Shown: positions 34,917 to 47,859 of the stretch, in pieces
Layout: every line of letters begins with the position of its first letter
Numbering within the stretch: the first letter of the stretch is position 1
DNA from: Tetradesmus obliquus
Lineage: Eukaryota > Chlorophyta > Chlorophyceae > Sphaeropleales > Scenedesmaceae
Assembly (NCBI GenBank): GCA_030272155.1
Contig: CP126193.1
Coordinates: forward strand, 7,688,001 to 7,752,000
Reading direction: 5' to 3'
DNA: 64,000 bases
The notes under the pieces: generated by a model
Database searches by the model: none
Seen by the model: only the letters and a program-made list of their open reading frames with translations
Told to the model about the DNA's origin: nothing
Program-made: the position numbers and the translations under genes

Positions 34917-35741
34917 GCAGCAGTGGCAGCAGGTGCAGGACAGCGCACCAAGGCTCTCTGGGCTGGGCAGCAGCAGAGCAGCAGCAGGCTGTGGATGCCG
35001 TGCAAGCAGTGGCAGGTGCTGGTCTTGCTGCTGCAATGAAAGGGGTGTGTCTTGTCTGCAGCAGTGCTGGGGGGCTTTGGCAGCATGCCCAGCCGGCAAG
35101 CTGCCTTGCAAGTGGAGGGGAAGGCTTGGGGTGGTCAATGTTGGTTGAATTGCGACAGGAACTGCATGTTGAAGGTTTGCCACCAGAACAGCTGGCAGTT
35201 TGAATGCATGTAGCTGCAAGTGCGTGGGGTAACGGCTGCGGGGAACATTCTGGGATGCAGGAGTGGTCTTGCGCGTGTATCAACCGGCATGGTGCTGCTG
35301 TGGCTGTGGCTCTGGCCGCAGCGTTTCACTGTGTTGTGGCACCAATAACCTGACATCAGCTGCCAGCATGACAGCAAACTGCACTGTCCTGTAATGCTTC
35401 TCCTGTAGCTGATATGCTTGATGCGTGAGTTGTGCAGCTTAGACTGGTAACAGTTCCACAGGCTGTGGCACACAGCGTTATTGCTGTCAACAAGGGTTCT
35501 GTCATTGCGGTTGTGCATAGGCGTGCCCTGTGTGAGTTTCCTGGCAACACTTAACCAGCGGGCGTATTGCACGTTTAGTTGTTGTCCGTTCACCCTGCCG
35601 TCTACATTTCCTGTGCGGCATAAGGAGCAGTCAAGCTAGCAGCTGGCCCACCTGCACCACCAGTTGCTGACGTTGCCGTTCAGCCACGGAGTGTTTCAGC
35701 ACAAGATATCACGACAAATTTAGCTTGAATCTTACAACAAC
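34917..35741. other. 3' flank of CBM45-like gene and promoter of the TPM gene
   Basis: No coding exon recognised. TGTAA at 35390-35394 is a candidate poly(A) signal for the upstream gene, 474 bases after its stop. The remainder up to the ATG at 35742 should contain the promoter of the TPM gene; no clear TATA box was seen. Confidence 0.45.
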
Positions 35742-36948
35742 ATGTCTCATTGCTTGAAGCAGCATCGCAGTGCGCAGGCTTTCTCAGCCACGCGGCCCGG
35801 CAACAGTGCCAGGCAACTCAGCGTGAGGGTAGTCAACCGGCAGCAGCCTTCACGGCAGCAGCATGATCGGCAGACATTTGGGGAAATTGCCAGGCGGGCT
35901 GGGGCTGCAGCGATGTCGGGACTGCTGACTCTGTCGGTCCTCACTTCAGGTATAGTGCTCATGGCAACAGCAACACGCATTGATGCAGCACTGGTGCTTG
36001 CAATGCGAGCAATCATGGCCTTAGACGTTTATATACCCAAGCCAGGCCTGCCCTCAACTCTGCTATGACGTGACTCATGTGGTATCATTGCTACTGCTGC
36101 TGCTGGTGTGTGCCAACCGCAGGCGCTGCGTATGCTCGCCCAGCAGGCGTGAACAGGCCAGAGCTGCTGCCAACCGAGCAGACACCTGTTATTGATGTTG
36201 CTGGCTTCCTGACGCCATCAGAGGTGCGCAGACCTGCTGCTGCGGCTCACTGGTTCCTGCACACCAGCAACCGTTGCGACTGCTATGGGCACACCTGTGA
36301 TTGACGGCAGCGAAACAGCTTATCAGGAACTGATGAGCTTTGCAGTTAATCAGTTCTAAACTCACGTGCACCATCAGCTCAAGCAGCTGCGGTAAGCGGC
36401 CAACATCCTACCACCCATGGACGTGACGTGCATTGTGTCAACACAGCACTGTTGCAGTAGGCCTGAACATGCTCTAACACTGGGACGCCACAAACATCTG
36501 GTGTGAGCGGTGACATTCAGCAACTATACACAGTGTTCATTCTGTTTGAATGGCTGCAGGAGAAGCGCATTGCCAGCACGGTGGCGGCGTTGGAGCAGGA
36601 CACAGGCTTCCGGCTGCGCGTGCTGTCGCAGAACTACCCGGAGACGCCAGGTGTGTATGCTGTGCATCACACATGCAGCAATTATATACATGCTTGATTA
36701 GCAGCTGGCTGTCCGTGACTTCAAGGCGCCTGGCCAGCAGCATCAAACCTCATGCTACATGCTTTCATTCAACACACCACACTGCCACCTGTTGCTGCCT
36801 CACTCACACGGCAGGCCTGGCTATTCGTGAGTTCTGGGGCGTGGATGACACATCAATCGTGTTTGTGGCCGACCCCAGCTTTGGCGACATCCTCAACTTC
36901 AACGTGGGCCAGGCAGTGGACCTGGAGGTGCCGCAGGTGCGCATGCAC

Positions 36949-36990
<42 letters not shown>

Positions 36991-37915
36991 CGCCTGCTGC
37001 TGCTGTGGCGGCGGCGGCTGCTGTGCCGGTATCTGCTTTGCGTGCCTTGTAGCATGCTGCGGTGTTGCTTGCTTGGCTTGTGCCGCGCTGCGTAGCTGCG
37101 CCTGGCTGCTGCGCATGAGGCATGCGTGTTGAGGGCGTGTGCTCCTGCAGCTGCAGCAGACAAAAGCTCAGCTCCAACTGCAACGGCTGCCAGTGCATCA
37201 CGCTACGGCAGAGCTCTCACATAACCCTGATTGGTTTCTCGCCCTTGCTTAAACTACGTCTGCTTCGCTAGCACACTGCTGCATTGCAACGCAAAAAAAC
37301 AAACCATTTGCATCAGCTCGACGTTGCTCACGCTTGCGCCAGCACCTCACCGCCGCCTGCCGCACCTGCTCTGCTTGCTGCCACACACATGATCAGAGCT
37401 TCTGGTCTCGCCTGGCTGGCAAGTATGGCAACAAGTTCTACTGGCAGGAGAAGGGCGAGGCAGCATCCATCCTCAGTGCGGTGAGCCCTGATCAGCAAGG
37501 TGTTATCCAGGGCATCATCTCCTCACCAGCGGAGCGAGCTTTGCTCAGCCTCCATAATTCGTCGCAGCGCGCTTCTCAGCACGCAGCGTTGGCGCGGCGT
37601 TCTTTTGATCAACAAGCTCGCAAGAGTGGGGGCTTGACTAGCACGTATCATTGTGCCATGCTGTGTGGTGCACGTGACCATCTGATGCCTATGTCGCGGC
37701 AGAATGTGCTCTCTGTTCATCCATAACTGGGAGAAAGAGCCCGCACACCTCCTCCTGCAAACCTCTGCCATCCTGCTCATGTTTCTAAGGCACCCTGCTC
37801 TCGTTTTGTTGTGCTGTGGTGGCTGCGTGTGCAGGTGAACGCCATTGACACGTGCCTCCGGGAGCCCTCCGGGCGCGCAAAGTGCGCCAATGTGCAGGGC
37901 GGCATGGACGAATGA
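35742..37915 (+). CDS. Thylakoid-lumen TPM-domain protein, Psb32/TLP18.3-like
   Basis: Six exons: 35742-35949, 36123-36223, 36560-36650, 36815-36936, 37397-37480, 37835-37915; 228 residues, all GT-AG. Residues 1-76 look like a bipartite plastid signal: a basic, hydroxylated stretch, then twin arginine (IARRAG), a hydrophobic core (SGLLTLSVLTSGG) and AYA before the mature start. This is the layout of a Tat-dependent lumen signal. The mature part has the TPM fold pattern: PVIDVAGFLTPSEEKRIAST, GFRLRVLSQNYPETPG, VFVADPSF, ILNFNVGQAVD, and a C-terminal CLREPSGRAKCANVQG. Related TPM proteins (TLP18.3/Psb32) help photosystem II repair. Unlike TLP18.3, no C-terminal membrane helix is seen, so exact orthology is unproven. 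Two cysteines near the end could form a disulfide. Confidence 0.85.
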
Positions 37916-37939
37916 GCGAGGCCGGCTGCTGCACTGAAT

Positions 37940-37944
37940 TGTAA
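37940..37944 (+). terminator. Polyadenylation motif TGTAA of the TPM gene
   Basis: TGTAA 25 bases after the stop codon at 37913-37915. The 3' UTR would be unusually short if this one is used. Confidence 0.45.
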
Positions 37945-40900
37945 TTCTTTGGCAGCGCAGCTGCCATGGTACTGGAAGCATATGTGGCCTGTGAGGAGCA
38001 GCAGTAGCTGGTCTGGAGCTGCCAGCTGCCGTGGCTCAGCTTGGTCCATAGCGCTGCATGCATTTGACAGCGATAGATATTTGGTGAGGTGAGGTGTGGC
38101 TCAATCACAAGCGCGTAGCTTGTAGTCTGTGCTGGCCACCGTGCACGTCCAAATCAAGGTCACAGCTGCTTGGTGCATTGCACTGCGTTGATTGTGTAGC
38201 CGTGTCCAGCACCGATGTCTGCACGTTGGGTTGTAGTAAACCGACTGGTGGTGTGTTTGCAGCGGCATGGCAGGCAGTTTTCCAGTGCTTGCAGTTTTGG
38301 TACCTGTGGCAGCTGCTGATACATCAGCATGTGAAGCAGCGCACACTGTTGACAAGCACGCTGCAGGCAGGGGCTGCACTAGAGCACAGCACCGCTACCC
38401 AAGCCAGGCAACCATCATGCAGCTGGTGGCTTGCATGGCTGTGGGCCGCAGTGGGCCCACTGCTGCAGCGCTGCTGCTTGTTATTGCAGCGTCGCACTGA
38501 TTGCAGCTGTGTTTGTGATGTGTTTCCTGCACATACAACTTGTACGTCTTGAAAGCATGTGTGCACTCTCTGGTGGTGACGGTGCATCTGGTGTTATGTG
38601 CAATGGATGTACCATACGCCCGGTACAGTACATGAGCTGGATGGCACGCCGTATTGCTTGTGTTCTTGTATAACTTAAACGTCACCTTTTTTTAAATTGA
38701 CAGGTGCATTACCGTCTGGCAATTCCCTTTGCCCAAATGATACCCTGGAGCTACCAGTTACCTGCAATCCTTTATACAGTTGCTCCTCATACACAAACAG
38801 CAACTGCTCTTCAACTGATGGCAGAGGCTTCCAAATCACCATGGACATGCCATGTTCAGCTACATCAACTAAGGCCAGAAGACTGAAGCTTCAGCTACAA
38901 CACAGTTGTGCACGCAGCCCTGGCAATGATGCAGACAAGATACCCAAGAGAAATAGAGAAGACTGCGACAGCAGAGCACGGCCAAGAAAGCCGTGCGCTT
39001 GGAGGCCGTTCACACAACAAGTGCACACCGCATTTGTAGGCAGAGACAAAGAAAGCTCAACACGCCGTTGATGCGCCTTTGATGCACAGCGCAGCCGTCA
39101 CCACACTGAAACAAGATTAATTTGAGTAGCTACACATCTCCAAACAGCATATACTGCATGTGCCTGGCAAAAGAGAGCCCCACTCGCACCCCATTTGTAA
39201 TGCTCCGTCATAGGCTGCAACGTTATGATGCAAGCATGCAGCACGTAATCCTTTGAAGGAGGAATTACTGTCGAGAGCATTGCGGCGGAACAACACACCG
39301 TGTGCAGCGGTTACCAACAGCCAGTGGCCTACTCCAAAAGAACAAGCGCGCCCTGTTTTGGGGTACAGACAGAGCAGTTATCAAGTGTGCGCAAAGAATA
39401 CTAGATATGCAACCATCACTTGCAACTGTCACTTGCACGCAGCCTGCAGACCTCAACATGGGTCGACGCAGCCCAACTGCATATGCACAATTGTTGACAG
39501 AGAGATGACAATCAGATGCTTGCAAGCAGGCTAGTAGCTGAACCCCAGAACATAACATTTCTTGGGGGAGTGCAACCAAAACCCAAAGGTGGCCCCTTTC
39601 AAGTTTGAATGGCAACAGCCACATCAGCACAGACAGCCGTGCTGACATCCAGATGCATCAACCAACCAGCAGCTGATACACCACTTGCAGTGGGTGCTCA
39701 CACACCCAGGTGCATCAGACACTCAGCAAACAACACACACCAAGCTGAACACAGTGCAAGTCGCACCTGGGATCACTGTATGGGCAGCTGGAAAGAGAAA
39801 GCCAGGCACAGCAGCTGAGCTGGTTGGTAGCTGTAGCTGCTGTGCAGCATGCCCAAGATGCAGTGAGCACAGGCAGCAACAACAGCACCATGATGGACTG
39901 CCAACTAGCCCACCTGCATGCCAATGCTGTTTGCAGCATAAACCTGCCGCTTGCCGCATGCTGGCCCAACAGCAAGCTGTCAGTATGACACAAACACCCG
40001 TCGTTAGACAAAGGTCGGCAGGGTGCCTCCTGCAACAACCATACACCAGCAACGATAGCACCCGCTGACACAACAGCAATCAATCCTAAGCCGCCATGCG
40101 TTGGAAGCCCACCAGCTATTCCAACTACACAGGCCAATCTGGTGCGCTAACAGCACTCTGAAGCTGCCCTGCCTTTCGGACACCTTCAGGTCAGCTGCTG
40201 CACCCCAAGTGTAAACAGGCATGTTGTTGCCAGCAAACAGGTAGTGTGGCTGCCCCTGCATGACCGATGCGCATCAGCGGCAGTGGAACCATACGCTGGT
40301 CACTAAACAGAGCACAACATGTACTGGCCAGCTGCAAGGGTGCTGAGCAAGCACAAAGCCGCAATGCACATCACTGTGCAGCACGTGCACACCTTGCCGC
40401 CGTCGTGCACCTGATGCAAGACACAGGCAACACACATAAATGAAGATTGCTGCTGTATTCGAGCTGTTGCCTGTGACAGCACTGAGACCCGTCGGTACAG
40501 CACAGCTGTGGATTTGCTCAAAAGATCAGCAACAGCTGTGCAGACACTAACAATTGTTAAAGGCAGCTTCCCCATGCCGCCACCTTGAGCAGTGAACAGT
40601 TCAGGAGAACCATAAACCACACAAAGACAATAGTGTGTAGCGCCGTGCAGAGATGGGCAACAAATGCAAGCCCTGAGCCCCCTTCATCAAGAGATGCAGT
40701 GCAGCAGTCAATCCCCGAATAGACAGGCATGTGGAAACAAATTTTCTGTCCACAAAGCATGCTGTCGTCACTGTCCGCTGGGCGCTGCACTGCTACTGCT
40801 GCTAACTTCGACACTGCTGTGTTTGTGAAGCTGCACGCAGCTCTGCAGCAGCGCCGCGTCAGAACCACCAAGTCCAGCGCTGGTGCCACTAACCATACAA

Positions 40901-42430
40901 CCCCAACATCGCCAAACACAGACACATGGCATGCATTAGCGAGTGCTCCCTGCACAGGCGATCAGCCACCAGGCGCGCAGCTGTTCCGCCTTGATGGGCT
41001 CGTTGCAGCCAGCCGTGCAGCAAGTGAAACAACAACAGCTGCAGCACGCCCAACAGCAGCCTGCAGCCAACCAACCACAGACACTAATCCGCACTGACGT
41101 GTCGTTGGCGCTGGCCACAGTTGGCAGGGGCAGCACGTGCAATGCCAAGCAATGATCAAAGTCACGCAGAGCAAGGCACAGCAACAACCATAACAGCTAT
41201 TAAGGTAAACTGAGTTAAGCTGTCACAGCCACCATTTCAACATATCCCAGAAGCTCGCAGTGCTTGTACTGAGACATTGATGCAACAGCGAGCGTCAGCT
41301 GTCACGTCAGCCGTTTAATTTGGCTGAGATGGCCAGCGCAGCTGACCGGCAGCACACAACGCTGTGCTCAATCATAAGCATTGGCAAGATATAGTCACTG
41401 GCTGCACAGCCTGGCGTTCGAATTTAGTGCACCACTCAAACGGTAAGGCATGCTGTGTTGAGCACAAGCCATGCGATAAGCGGGACGCAGTGACCTACTA
41501 CAGCAGCCGAATGACGTGCACCGCAGCAGCGGCTGTCATTCAGCAGCACATAGAAGGCACGACGCACTGCAAAGCTCAAGCGGAACAGCATCCACCACTT
41601 TGCCCAGATGTCACAACGTATCAAGACACAGGACAGCTATAACGTGATCACCACCAGCCTGTTGCTCCACAACACGAACAGCATACAGCAGCTGTTGTTC
41701 TTGCCATCTGTTAGAAAGCAGCAGGAGTTGCCACAATGCTTAGTGGCAGTGTAAGCGTGCAGGGCTGGAAGACAGTCCCCATCTGCCAAATGCTGGATGC
41801 GATCTGTGAGTGCATTGCGATGCCTGGCAGCAGCGTACGCACAGTAGTGGGAAAGCGCTGCAATGCTGGTGTACTCAACTGACTGTGTGGCTAAAAAGCC
41901 ACAGCCACCAGCAAGAGATCACTTGCAAGCACCAGGTAAAGCACCAGGTACCCCAAAAAAGCACTATACCATTGAGCTGCTTGCAACCTGCCAGCCTGTC
42001 AAGCATCATGCTGTTGTCAAGCATTGACACAACACCTACGCACAAAGCGGCGGTGCCACGCACGCATTCATCCACCCATTGATCCCAACCTTCCCTGGTC
42101 GCTGCACACTTGCAGGCTTCAGCTGCCAAGCTGCGCAAAACAATGATGCATCAGCTTGTATGGCCGCACCACCACACCACGTGCACTGCACACTCCTCGC
42201 AACATCCCCAGCAGCAGCCTCGCAGCCACACCACAAGCACCTGGGCTAACTGCCCAACGTAACACTGCCGCGTGCATTGCAACGCAATTCCTTGCAGGAT
42301 ATGGTGCAGCTGCCATGCACCGGCACATAGCCACCTGCAAGCTTTGCTTAAACCTGCTGCTGCTGCTGCTGCTGCCTGCAAGCCTCATGCAGTGCTGTTG
42401 TGTTGCCACTGCTGTATGTTGTGTGCAGCA
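37945..42430. other. Long interval without a confident gene
   Basis: About 4.5 kb. Only short frames occur. On the minus strand, hydrophobic fragments around 40640-40700 (LCTALHTIVFVWFMVLLNCS, ending at a possible GTGGCG donor) and 40040-40140 (GLGLIAVVSAGAIVAGVWLL) could be downstream exons of the membrane-protein gene at 42431-44190 if its stop at 42431 is bypassed by splicing. I could not connect them in phase. The plus strand shows nothing recognisable. Base composition is less CAG-rich than around the genes. Confidence 0.4.
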
Positions 42431-44190
42431 TCACGTCCCACCAAGCATCGCCTCCAGGCCAAACCAGCCTAGCCCAACAGCAAGCAGCAGCACATACACC
42501 TCTGGGAAGTTGGGTGGCAGGCAGCCACCGCTGCTCTCCACATCAAACACATCAACAGCTGGCAGGTCCAGCAGCAGCTGCTGGGACTCGTCCTCGTCTG
42601 TGCTGCTGCTGCAGCTGCCCAGCAGGCCTCGCCAGCTGCTGCGGCGGCTGGGGGCCCTGCGGCCGGCAGCCGCCGCTACTGCTGACCGGCCTTCGCTGGC
42701 AGCTGCTGCTGCTGCTGCTGCTGACAGGCCTTCTGTAGCTGCTGCTGACGCATTCGCAGCATGCTGCGGCCCAGCTGCTTTGCTGCTGCAGCCTGCAGCT
42801 GCTGGTTGCTGCTGTTGCTGCTGCTCTAGGCCTGCTGCTGCTGCTGCTGCTGCTGCGTCCGCTGCAGGGTCCAAAGAACACAGCAGGTCAGGCCAGCTGC
42901 CAGATACTCCCAGCTGCTCGCTGCTGCTGCTGCTGCTGCTTGCATTGCTGCTGCTGCGCGGCCGGCGCCTGCGCTGCTGCTGCCGCTGCACTGCCAGCCA
43001 GTGGTGCCGGTTGCGTGCCTCAACACAGTACAGCAAGAAAGTAGGCAGTGCGTGCCCAACCACCACTTGCAGGAGACCCAGGCCCTGCATGCAATTGCTG
43101 TGGCTTGCTCCTGCAGTGCCGTGCTGCTGCAGCGCTGCTTGCAGGACAGCTTCTGCTGCATGTGGCGCGCCGTGTGCAGCCAGCAGCTGCGCCCAGAGCA
43201 TTTGTGCTGCTGACGTGGTAGCGGCAATGCTTTCTGGGCCATACTGTATGCGCTGGATGGTGCTGCATACAGCAGGGCTCAGGGTGCGCCAGTAGGTGAG
43301 CAGGAAGCCACTCTGCACCAGCAGATGCTGCCAGAACAGCAGCGGGAAGGCGCCAGCATACCAGATGAGGCCAATCACGCCTGAGCGCCACAGGAGAGCT
43401 GACATGGGTGACTCCAGCTGCACGCTGCTGCTGTTGGAGGCAGTGGATAAGCCAATCGGCCCTACGCCGCATACTGCAAAGCCATTGACACTAGTTGCTG
43501 CGAGGTAGAACAGGCGGAAGCCGAGGGTGATGATAGCCCTGTGGCGCAGATACGCGGCTGGTGGCAGCAGCCACAGCAGCAGCAGGTGAGCTGCAGGGCC
43601 GATCCAGCTGCACAGGATCAGGCTGCTGCAGCAGTCAACTGTGGTGGCCTTGATGCCTGCTGCTGTGATGATGAGGTATAGCAGCGAACCACTGGCAACC
43701 ATCGCCAGGTAGGTTGCTGCTGCCTGCAGGACATTGGCAACGGCAACAGCATGAGCAGGGTTACTCGTACAGTCACCCCGGTGCCGATGACATACTGCCT
43801 GCTGCATGGTGTCAATGTGGAGGATGACCTAGCAAAGTGCTGTTTAGTCAGGGCATGCCTGCTGCAGCACCAAAGCAGCAGCTGCAAGAGGGCCCCACGC
43901 CTCACAGCTGCAGGCAGCATCTGGCGCTTGAAAGACGACACACAATACAGAGTGTCGTTTTCGATGAATGCAAGCACAGTCATGATGTCTGCTTAGCACA
44001 GGGGCGCGTGAAACTGCCAAGGAGCTGTTCAGTGCTGGTGAGCACTGGGGCTTCACCTGCAGGTCATGTGCCCTGGCCTTGACGGCGTGATCTTGTACAA
44101 ACTTTCGCTCCAAAGCAAGGTCGCTGAAGCTGAGAAAAAAGGGGCTCTGCTTGGCACTCGTCACCAGGTACGGTTTTGCCATCGCCGTGG
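42431..44190 (-). CDS. Unidentified multi-span membrane protein
   Basis: The main exon runs from about 43727 (behind a CTGCAG acceptor) to the stop at 42431-42433. It encodes about 430 residues with several hydrophobic segments (AAATYLAMVASGSLLYLIIT, GPAAHLLLLWLLPPAAYL, SGVIGLIWYAGAFPLLFWQH, VYVLLLAVGLGWFGL), split by a low-complexity S/A/Q-rich loop. Upstream, MAKPYLVTSAKQSPF and FSDLALERKFVQDHAVKARA (about 44060-44190, ending before a GTGAAG donor) look like the N-terminal exon, and a small exon near 43925 (MLPAAVRRGALLQLLL) may lie between. The arrangement of a short acidic/aromatic N-terminus followed by membrane helices is familiar from chlorophyte membrane proteins of unknown function. 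Joins are provisional, and the gene may extend left of 42431. Confidence 0.45.
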
Positions 44191-45175
44191 CGGATATCGA
44201 GCAGTCAAAGCCTAATGAGCTGCTAGCGTCAGCGTTCTGACCAACCGATAGGCATGAGCGGCAGCATCGGCGATAGTCACATGCTCGAGACGGTCCACCC
44301 TGATTATCCTGCTGTTGAAGCTCCTGATCCAGCACTGCAACCATAGTCCGCAACTTGGTTGAAATGCCAAAGCAGCAGTTGCTTGTTGGCTCTTCTTCCT
44401 CTGTGCGCTTGAAACACTGGGTGTTACCCGGCTGAACCCTGCCCCCTGGACCCTGGATACAATCTGACATCCACCGCAGAATGTAGAATACAGAGCTGTT
44501 TGAAGTCGTGTAAGCATGCACAGTATGTTGCTCCTTTCGACACTCTAGGCAGGCGTCTTACTACTGCACTGCCAGCAGCAGTACAACAGCATTGCTGCAG
44601 CCTCTGTCATGGTGCAAGGTTACCAGTGTTTGCTGCCCCACCCACATGCTGTGCAAGCCTGTATTCCAGTGAATGGGACTTCCTAGATGCGTTTTTTTTG
44701 TCAGCACAGCACAGCGGTGCCGCACAGTGACTTGAAAGCAGACGCAGCTGATGGCGTATGTGCTGGTTTTCCAACTTTGATGGCTGCAGCTGTCAAAAGA
44801 TTCCCAGGCCAGTCATGCCAGAGCAGCAAATGTTTGTTACTGGCTTTGACCCAGCAAAGTTGCATTTGTAGCAGGCTCAACACGCGGGAGTGCAGCCTTG
44901 ACTGCAGGAAGCACACAGCATCATGATGACGCCTGCTGCTACTAGCTAGTAGCTGACCAGGTATTTCCCTTGGAGTCGTGGCTGCTGTTCTGTTCAATTT
45001 GACAAAGCCATGCATCAACCTGATCCATCGCATGTCAAAGACCTCAAAGCTTGCCAAGGGAGCTTGCAACAATACAGCCTTTGCATCTAGAAATACTCAC
45101 AGATCTGCGTCCAGCCTCATATCATCCGCCTCCTCGAGGCCACTCATCACCAACTACCACCGCGCTCAGTGCCTA
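44191..45175. other. Interval upstream of the membrane-protein gene and downstream of the M20 peptidase
   Basis: No recognised gene. The right part should contain the 3' UTR of the M20 gene (minus strand) and the left part the promoter of the membrane-protein gene. A 16-base perfect palindrome (GCTACTAGCTAGTAGC) lies at about 44938-44954. Confidence 0.4.
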
Positions 45176-47820
45176 TCACAGCTCCTGCTGCTGCTGCTGC
45201 TGCTGCTGCAGTGGTTGCCTGCCCACAGCCTCGCCAGCCCTTTGACCAGCCTCTGCTTCATAGCTGCCAAAGCTGCGCAGCAGGGCCTCGTATGTCAGCA
45301 GCCCACACGCAAAGTCGGCAATGCGCATGCGCTCATTGGTGCCATGAATGCGATTCAGCTCCCCGCCGGCTGTACTGAAGGTGCCTGGGGACCAGCGCAG
45401 CGCGCCATTAGGGCTCAGGCGGGCGTAGTGCCGGCTGTCTGTCATGGCTGCATGCCAGGGTGCAGGCATGTGCGGTGGCAGCAGCAGCGGCGGCAGCAGG
45501 GCTGTGGGCAGGTCGAGCTACAAGTGGCTGTTGCCACGCTGTCAAGCTGCCTTGCGTTGGAGGCACAGCAATGAGGAGCTGCTGTCCTGACTGATACCGC
45601 TGCTGGTCCGCCCTGTCCAGGAACGCTTGATGTTGTGCTGGCAATGCTTGCATGCGTGACCGCCTACTAGTAGTACTACTAGGTAGTACCTGCGCCTTCA
45701 CACTGTGCATCATATGCATGTGCTGGGATGACACGCACCCGGCAGCAGCATTGGCACCACAGGTAGCGCCTTGCCATTATGTTGAGGGCCCTGCAGTCTC
45801 CAGGCAGCCTGGATTGCATCCTGCATGATTGCGAAGTGCGGCTCTGACGCGTCAGCCACAGCCATCGGCTGCAAGGCTTTGTCACCCTTCATGCTGATAT
45901 TGGCAGCAGCAGCCCTGCAGGGCATTTAAAGTGCCGCAGAAGACACACAGCAGCGAGGCGGCCGGTGAGCTGCGGGAGGTATAGGGCAGCAGAAGCACAG
46001 CTTGGCAGGGTGTTCCAGCTTGCAGGGCAGGGTGGGCAGGCCGCAGAGCACACACCGCAGCGTTGCGGCGGGTGACCTTGCCGGGGTATGATGCAGCGGA
46101 GGCGTATCCTTGTAGGGCCTCACAGCTGTCACATGCTGCCGGCTGAGCTGCTTCCCGCTCGGTCAGCGTCCAGATGCAGGCTCCCAGTAAATGCTAGGTT
46201 GCATAGCATGCACGACAGCAAGCTGCAGCACCTGCTTACTTCACAAATGCATGCCATGTACGGGTGTGCGCTAGGTGTGCGAAAGCGTGTGTGCGTCATG
46301 AAAGGCCCGCAGCAGCAGCAAGCAGCAGCAAGCAGCAGCAGCATCACCTGCCCAGCCAGCCCCGAGTCAGCTGCAGCGCAGTCTGTGGCGTGTCGCCGGG
46401 CAGCAGCCGGAAGTTGATGGTCACGGAGCCGCTCTGAGGCAGCACATTGTCAGCCACGCCTGCAGCAGCCAGGGTGACTGCGGCAGTGCTGCGCACCTGC
46501 AGCAGTTGCAGTTGCAGGTGCAGCAAGGGGGGGGGGGCAGTGTGGTTGGGCAGCTGGTTGTGGCTAGCCACGCAGCGCTGGTGTGTGCAGCTGCCCGGGT
46601 GTAAACAGGCAGCTCTTCCGATCAGGAAAGAGGCACATTTTGTGTGGCTGGCAGTTACCAGGCACCGCTGCTGTGCTTTGGCAGCTGACTCGGCAGCACC
46701 AGCCAGGCGGCCTCATGGCATCACCACATCACAGCCACCTGGCAGCACCAGCCAGGCGGCCTCATGGCATCACCACATCACAGCCACCTGGCAGCACCAG
46801 CCAGGCGGCCTCATGGCATCACCACATCACAGCCACCTGGCAGCACCAGCCAGGCGGCCTCATGGCATCACCACATCACAGCCACCTGGCAGCACCAGCC
46901 AGGCGGCCTCATGGCATCACCACATCACAGCCACCTGGCAGCACCAGCCAGGCGGCCTCATGGCATCACCACATCACAGCCACCTGGCAGCACCAGCCAG
47001 GCGGCCTCATGGCATCACCACATCACAGCCACCTGGCAGCACCAGCCGGGCGGCCTCATGGCATCACCACATCACAGCCACCTGGCAGCACCAGCCAGGC
47101 GGCCTCATGGCATCACCACATCACAGCCACCTGGCAGCCTCGGAAAACGGCACACGTGCCCTGGCAGTGCTTGCAGCGCTGCGGCAGCTAGCTGTAAGGT
47201 GATGCAATGGAAACTGACGCCATAGCAGAACCGTACACTCTACAGCGTATTGCCACTGACGTTGTGTCCTCCTGCTGCATGTGGTATACATGCATGCATG
47301 CTTGCTTGCTCACCACTGCTGCAGCCTCTTCAGATGCCATGGACACCATCTTGGCCAGAAGCCTGCCTGCAAAGGGCACATACTTGACCGCCAGCAGCAT
47401 AAGCGACAGCCAAGCTGCAGCACGCAGCACAGCACAGCAACCATGGCAGCGGCAGCAGCGGCAGCAGCGTGATCAGCAGGCGGCCACAGTGGTGCTAGGC
47501 AGCACCAGCACGTAAGCCAAAGGCAGCAAGCGTATCCGACTTTATCCAACTTTATCCGACTTTTTGACTGATGGGTGTGCACTGCTGTGTTACCCCTGAA
47601 TCAAACAGCAGCAGCAGCAGCAGCAGCAGGAGCAACCCCACCTGGTGCCAGATCAGCCAAGGCAATCATGAACTCGCGTGTGGGTGACACCAGCTTTGTT
47701 GGAGGCGGCTGCGCACTGACAGCAGCCATGAGCCGGCCCATCTGGCCGCCTACTGTGCTGCCATCAATGGGTGGCTTGCTGCTGTGGCCCCCGGGAGACT
47801 GCACAGTCACCTGCACTTGG

Positions 47821-47859
<39 letters not shown>

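Noticed and set aside
38697..39071. 124-codon + strand frame, serine/cysteine-rich then basic
   Set aside because: No ATG at its start, no family likeness and no splice partners.
46692..47132. CRISPR-like array
   Set aside because: Units are contiguous with no unique spacers, and the DNA is eukaryotic.
46447..47225. Three overlapping long + strand reading frames of 150-250 codons
   Set aside because: They are the three frames of the 49-bp minisatellite, which lies in an intron of the M20 peptidase gene on the other strand; no domain, no codon pattern.
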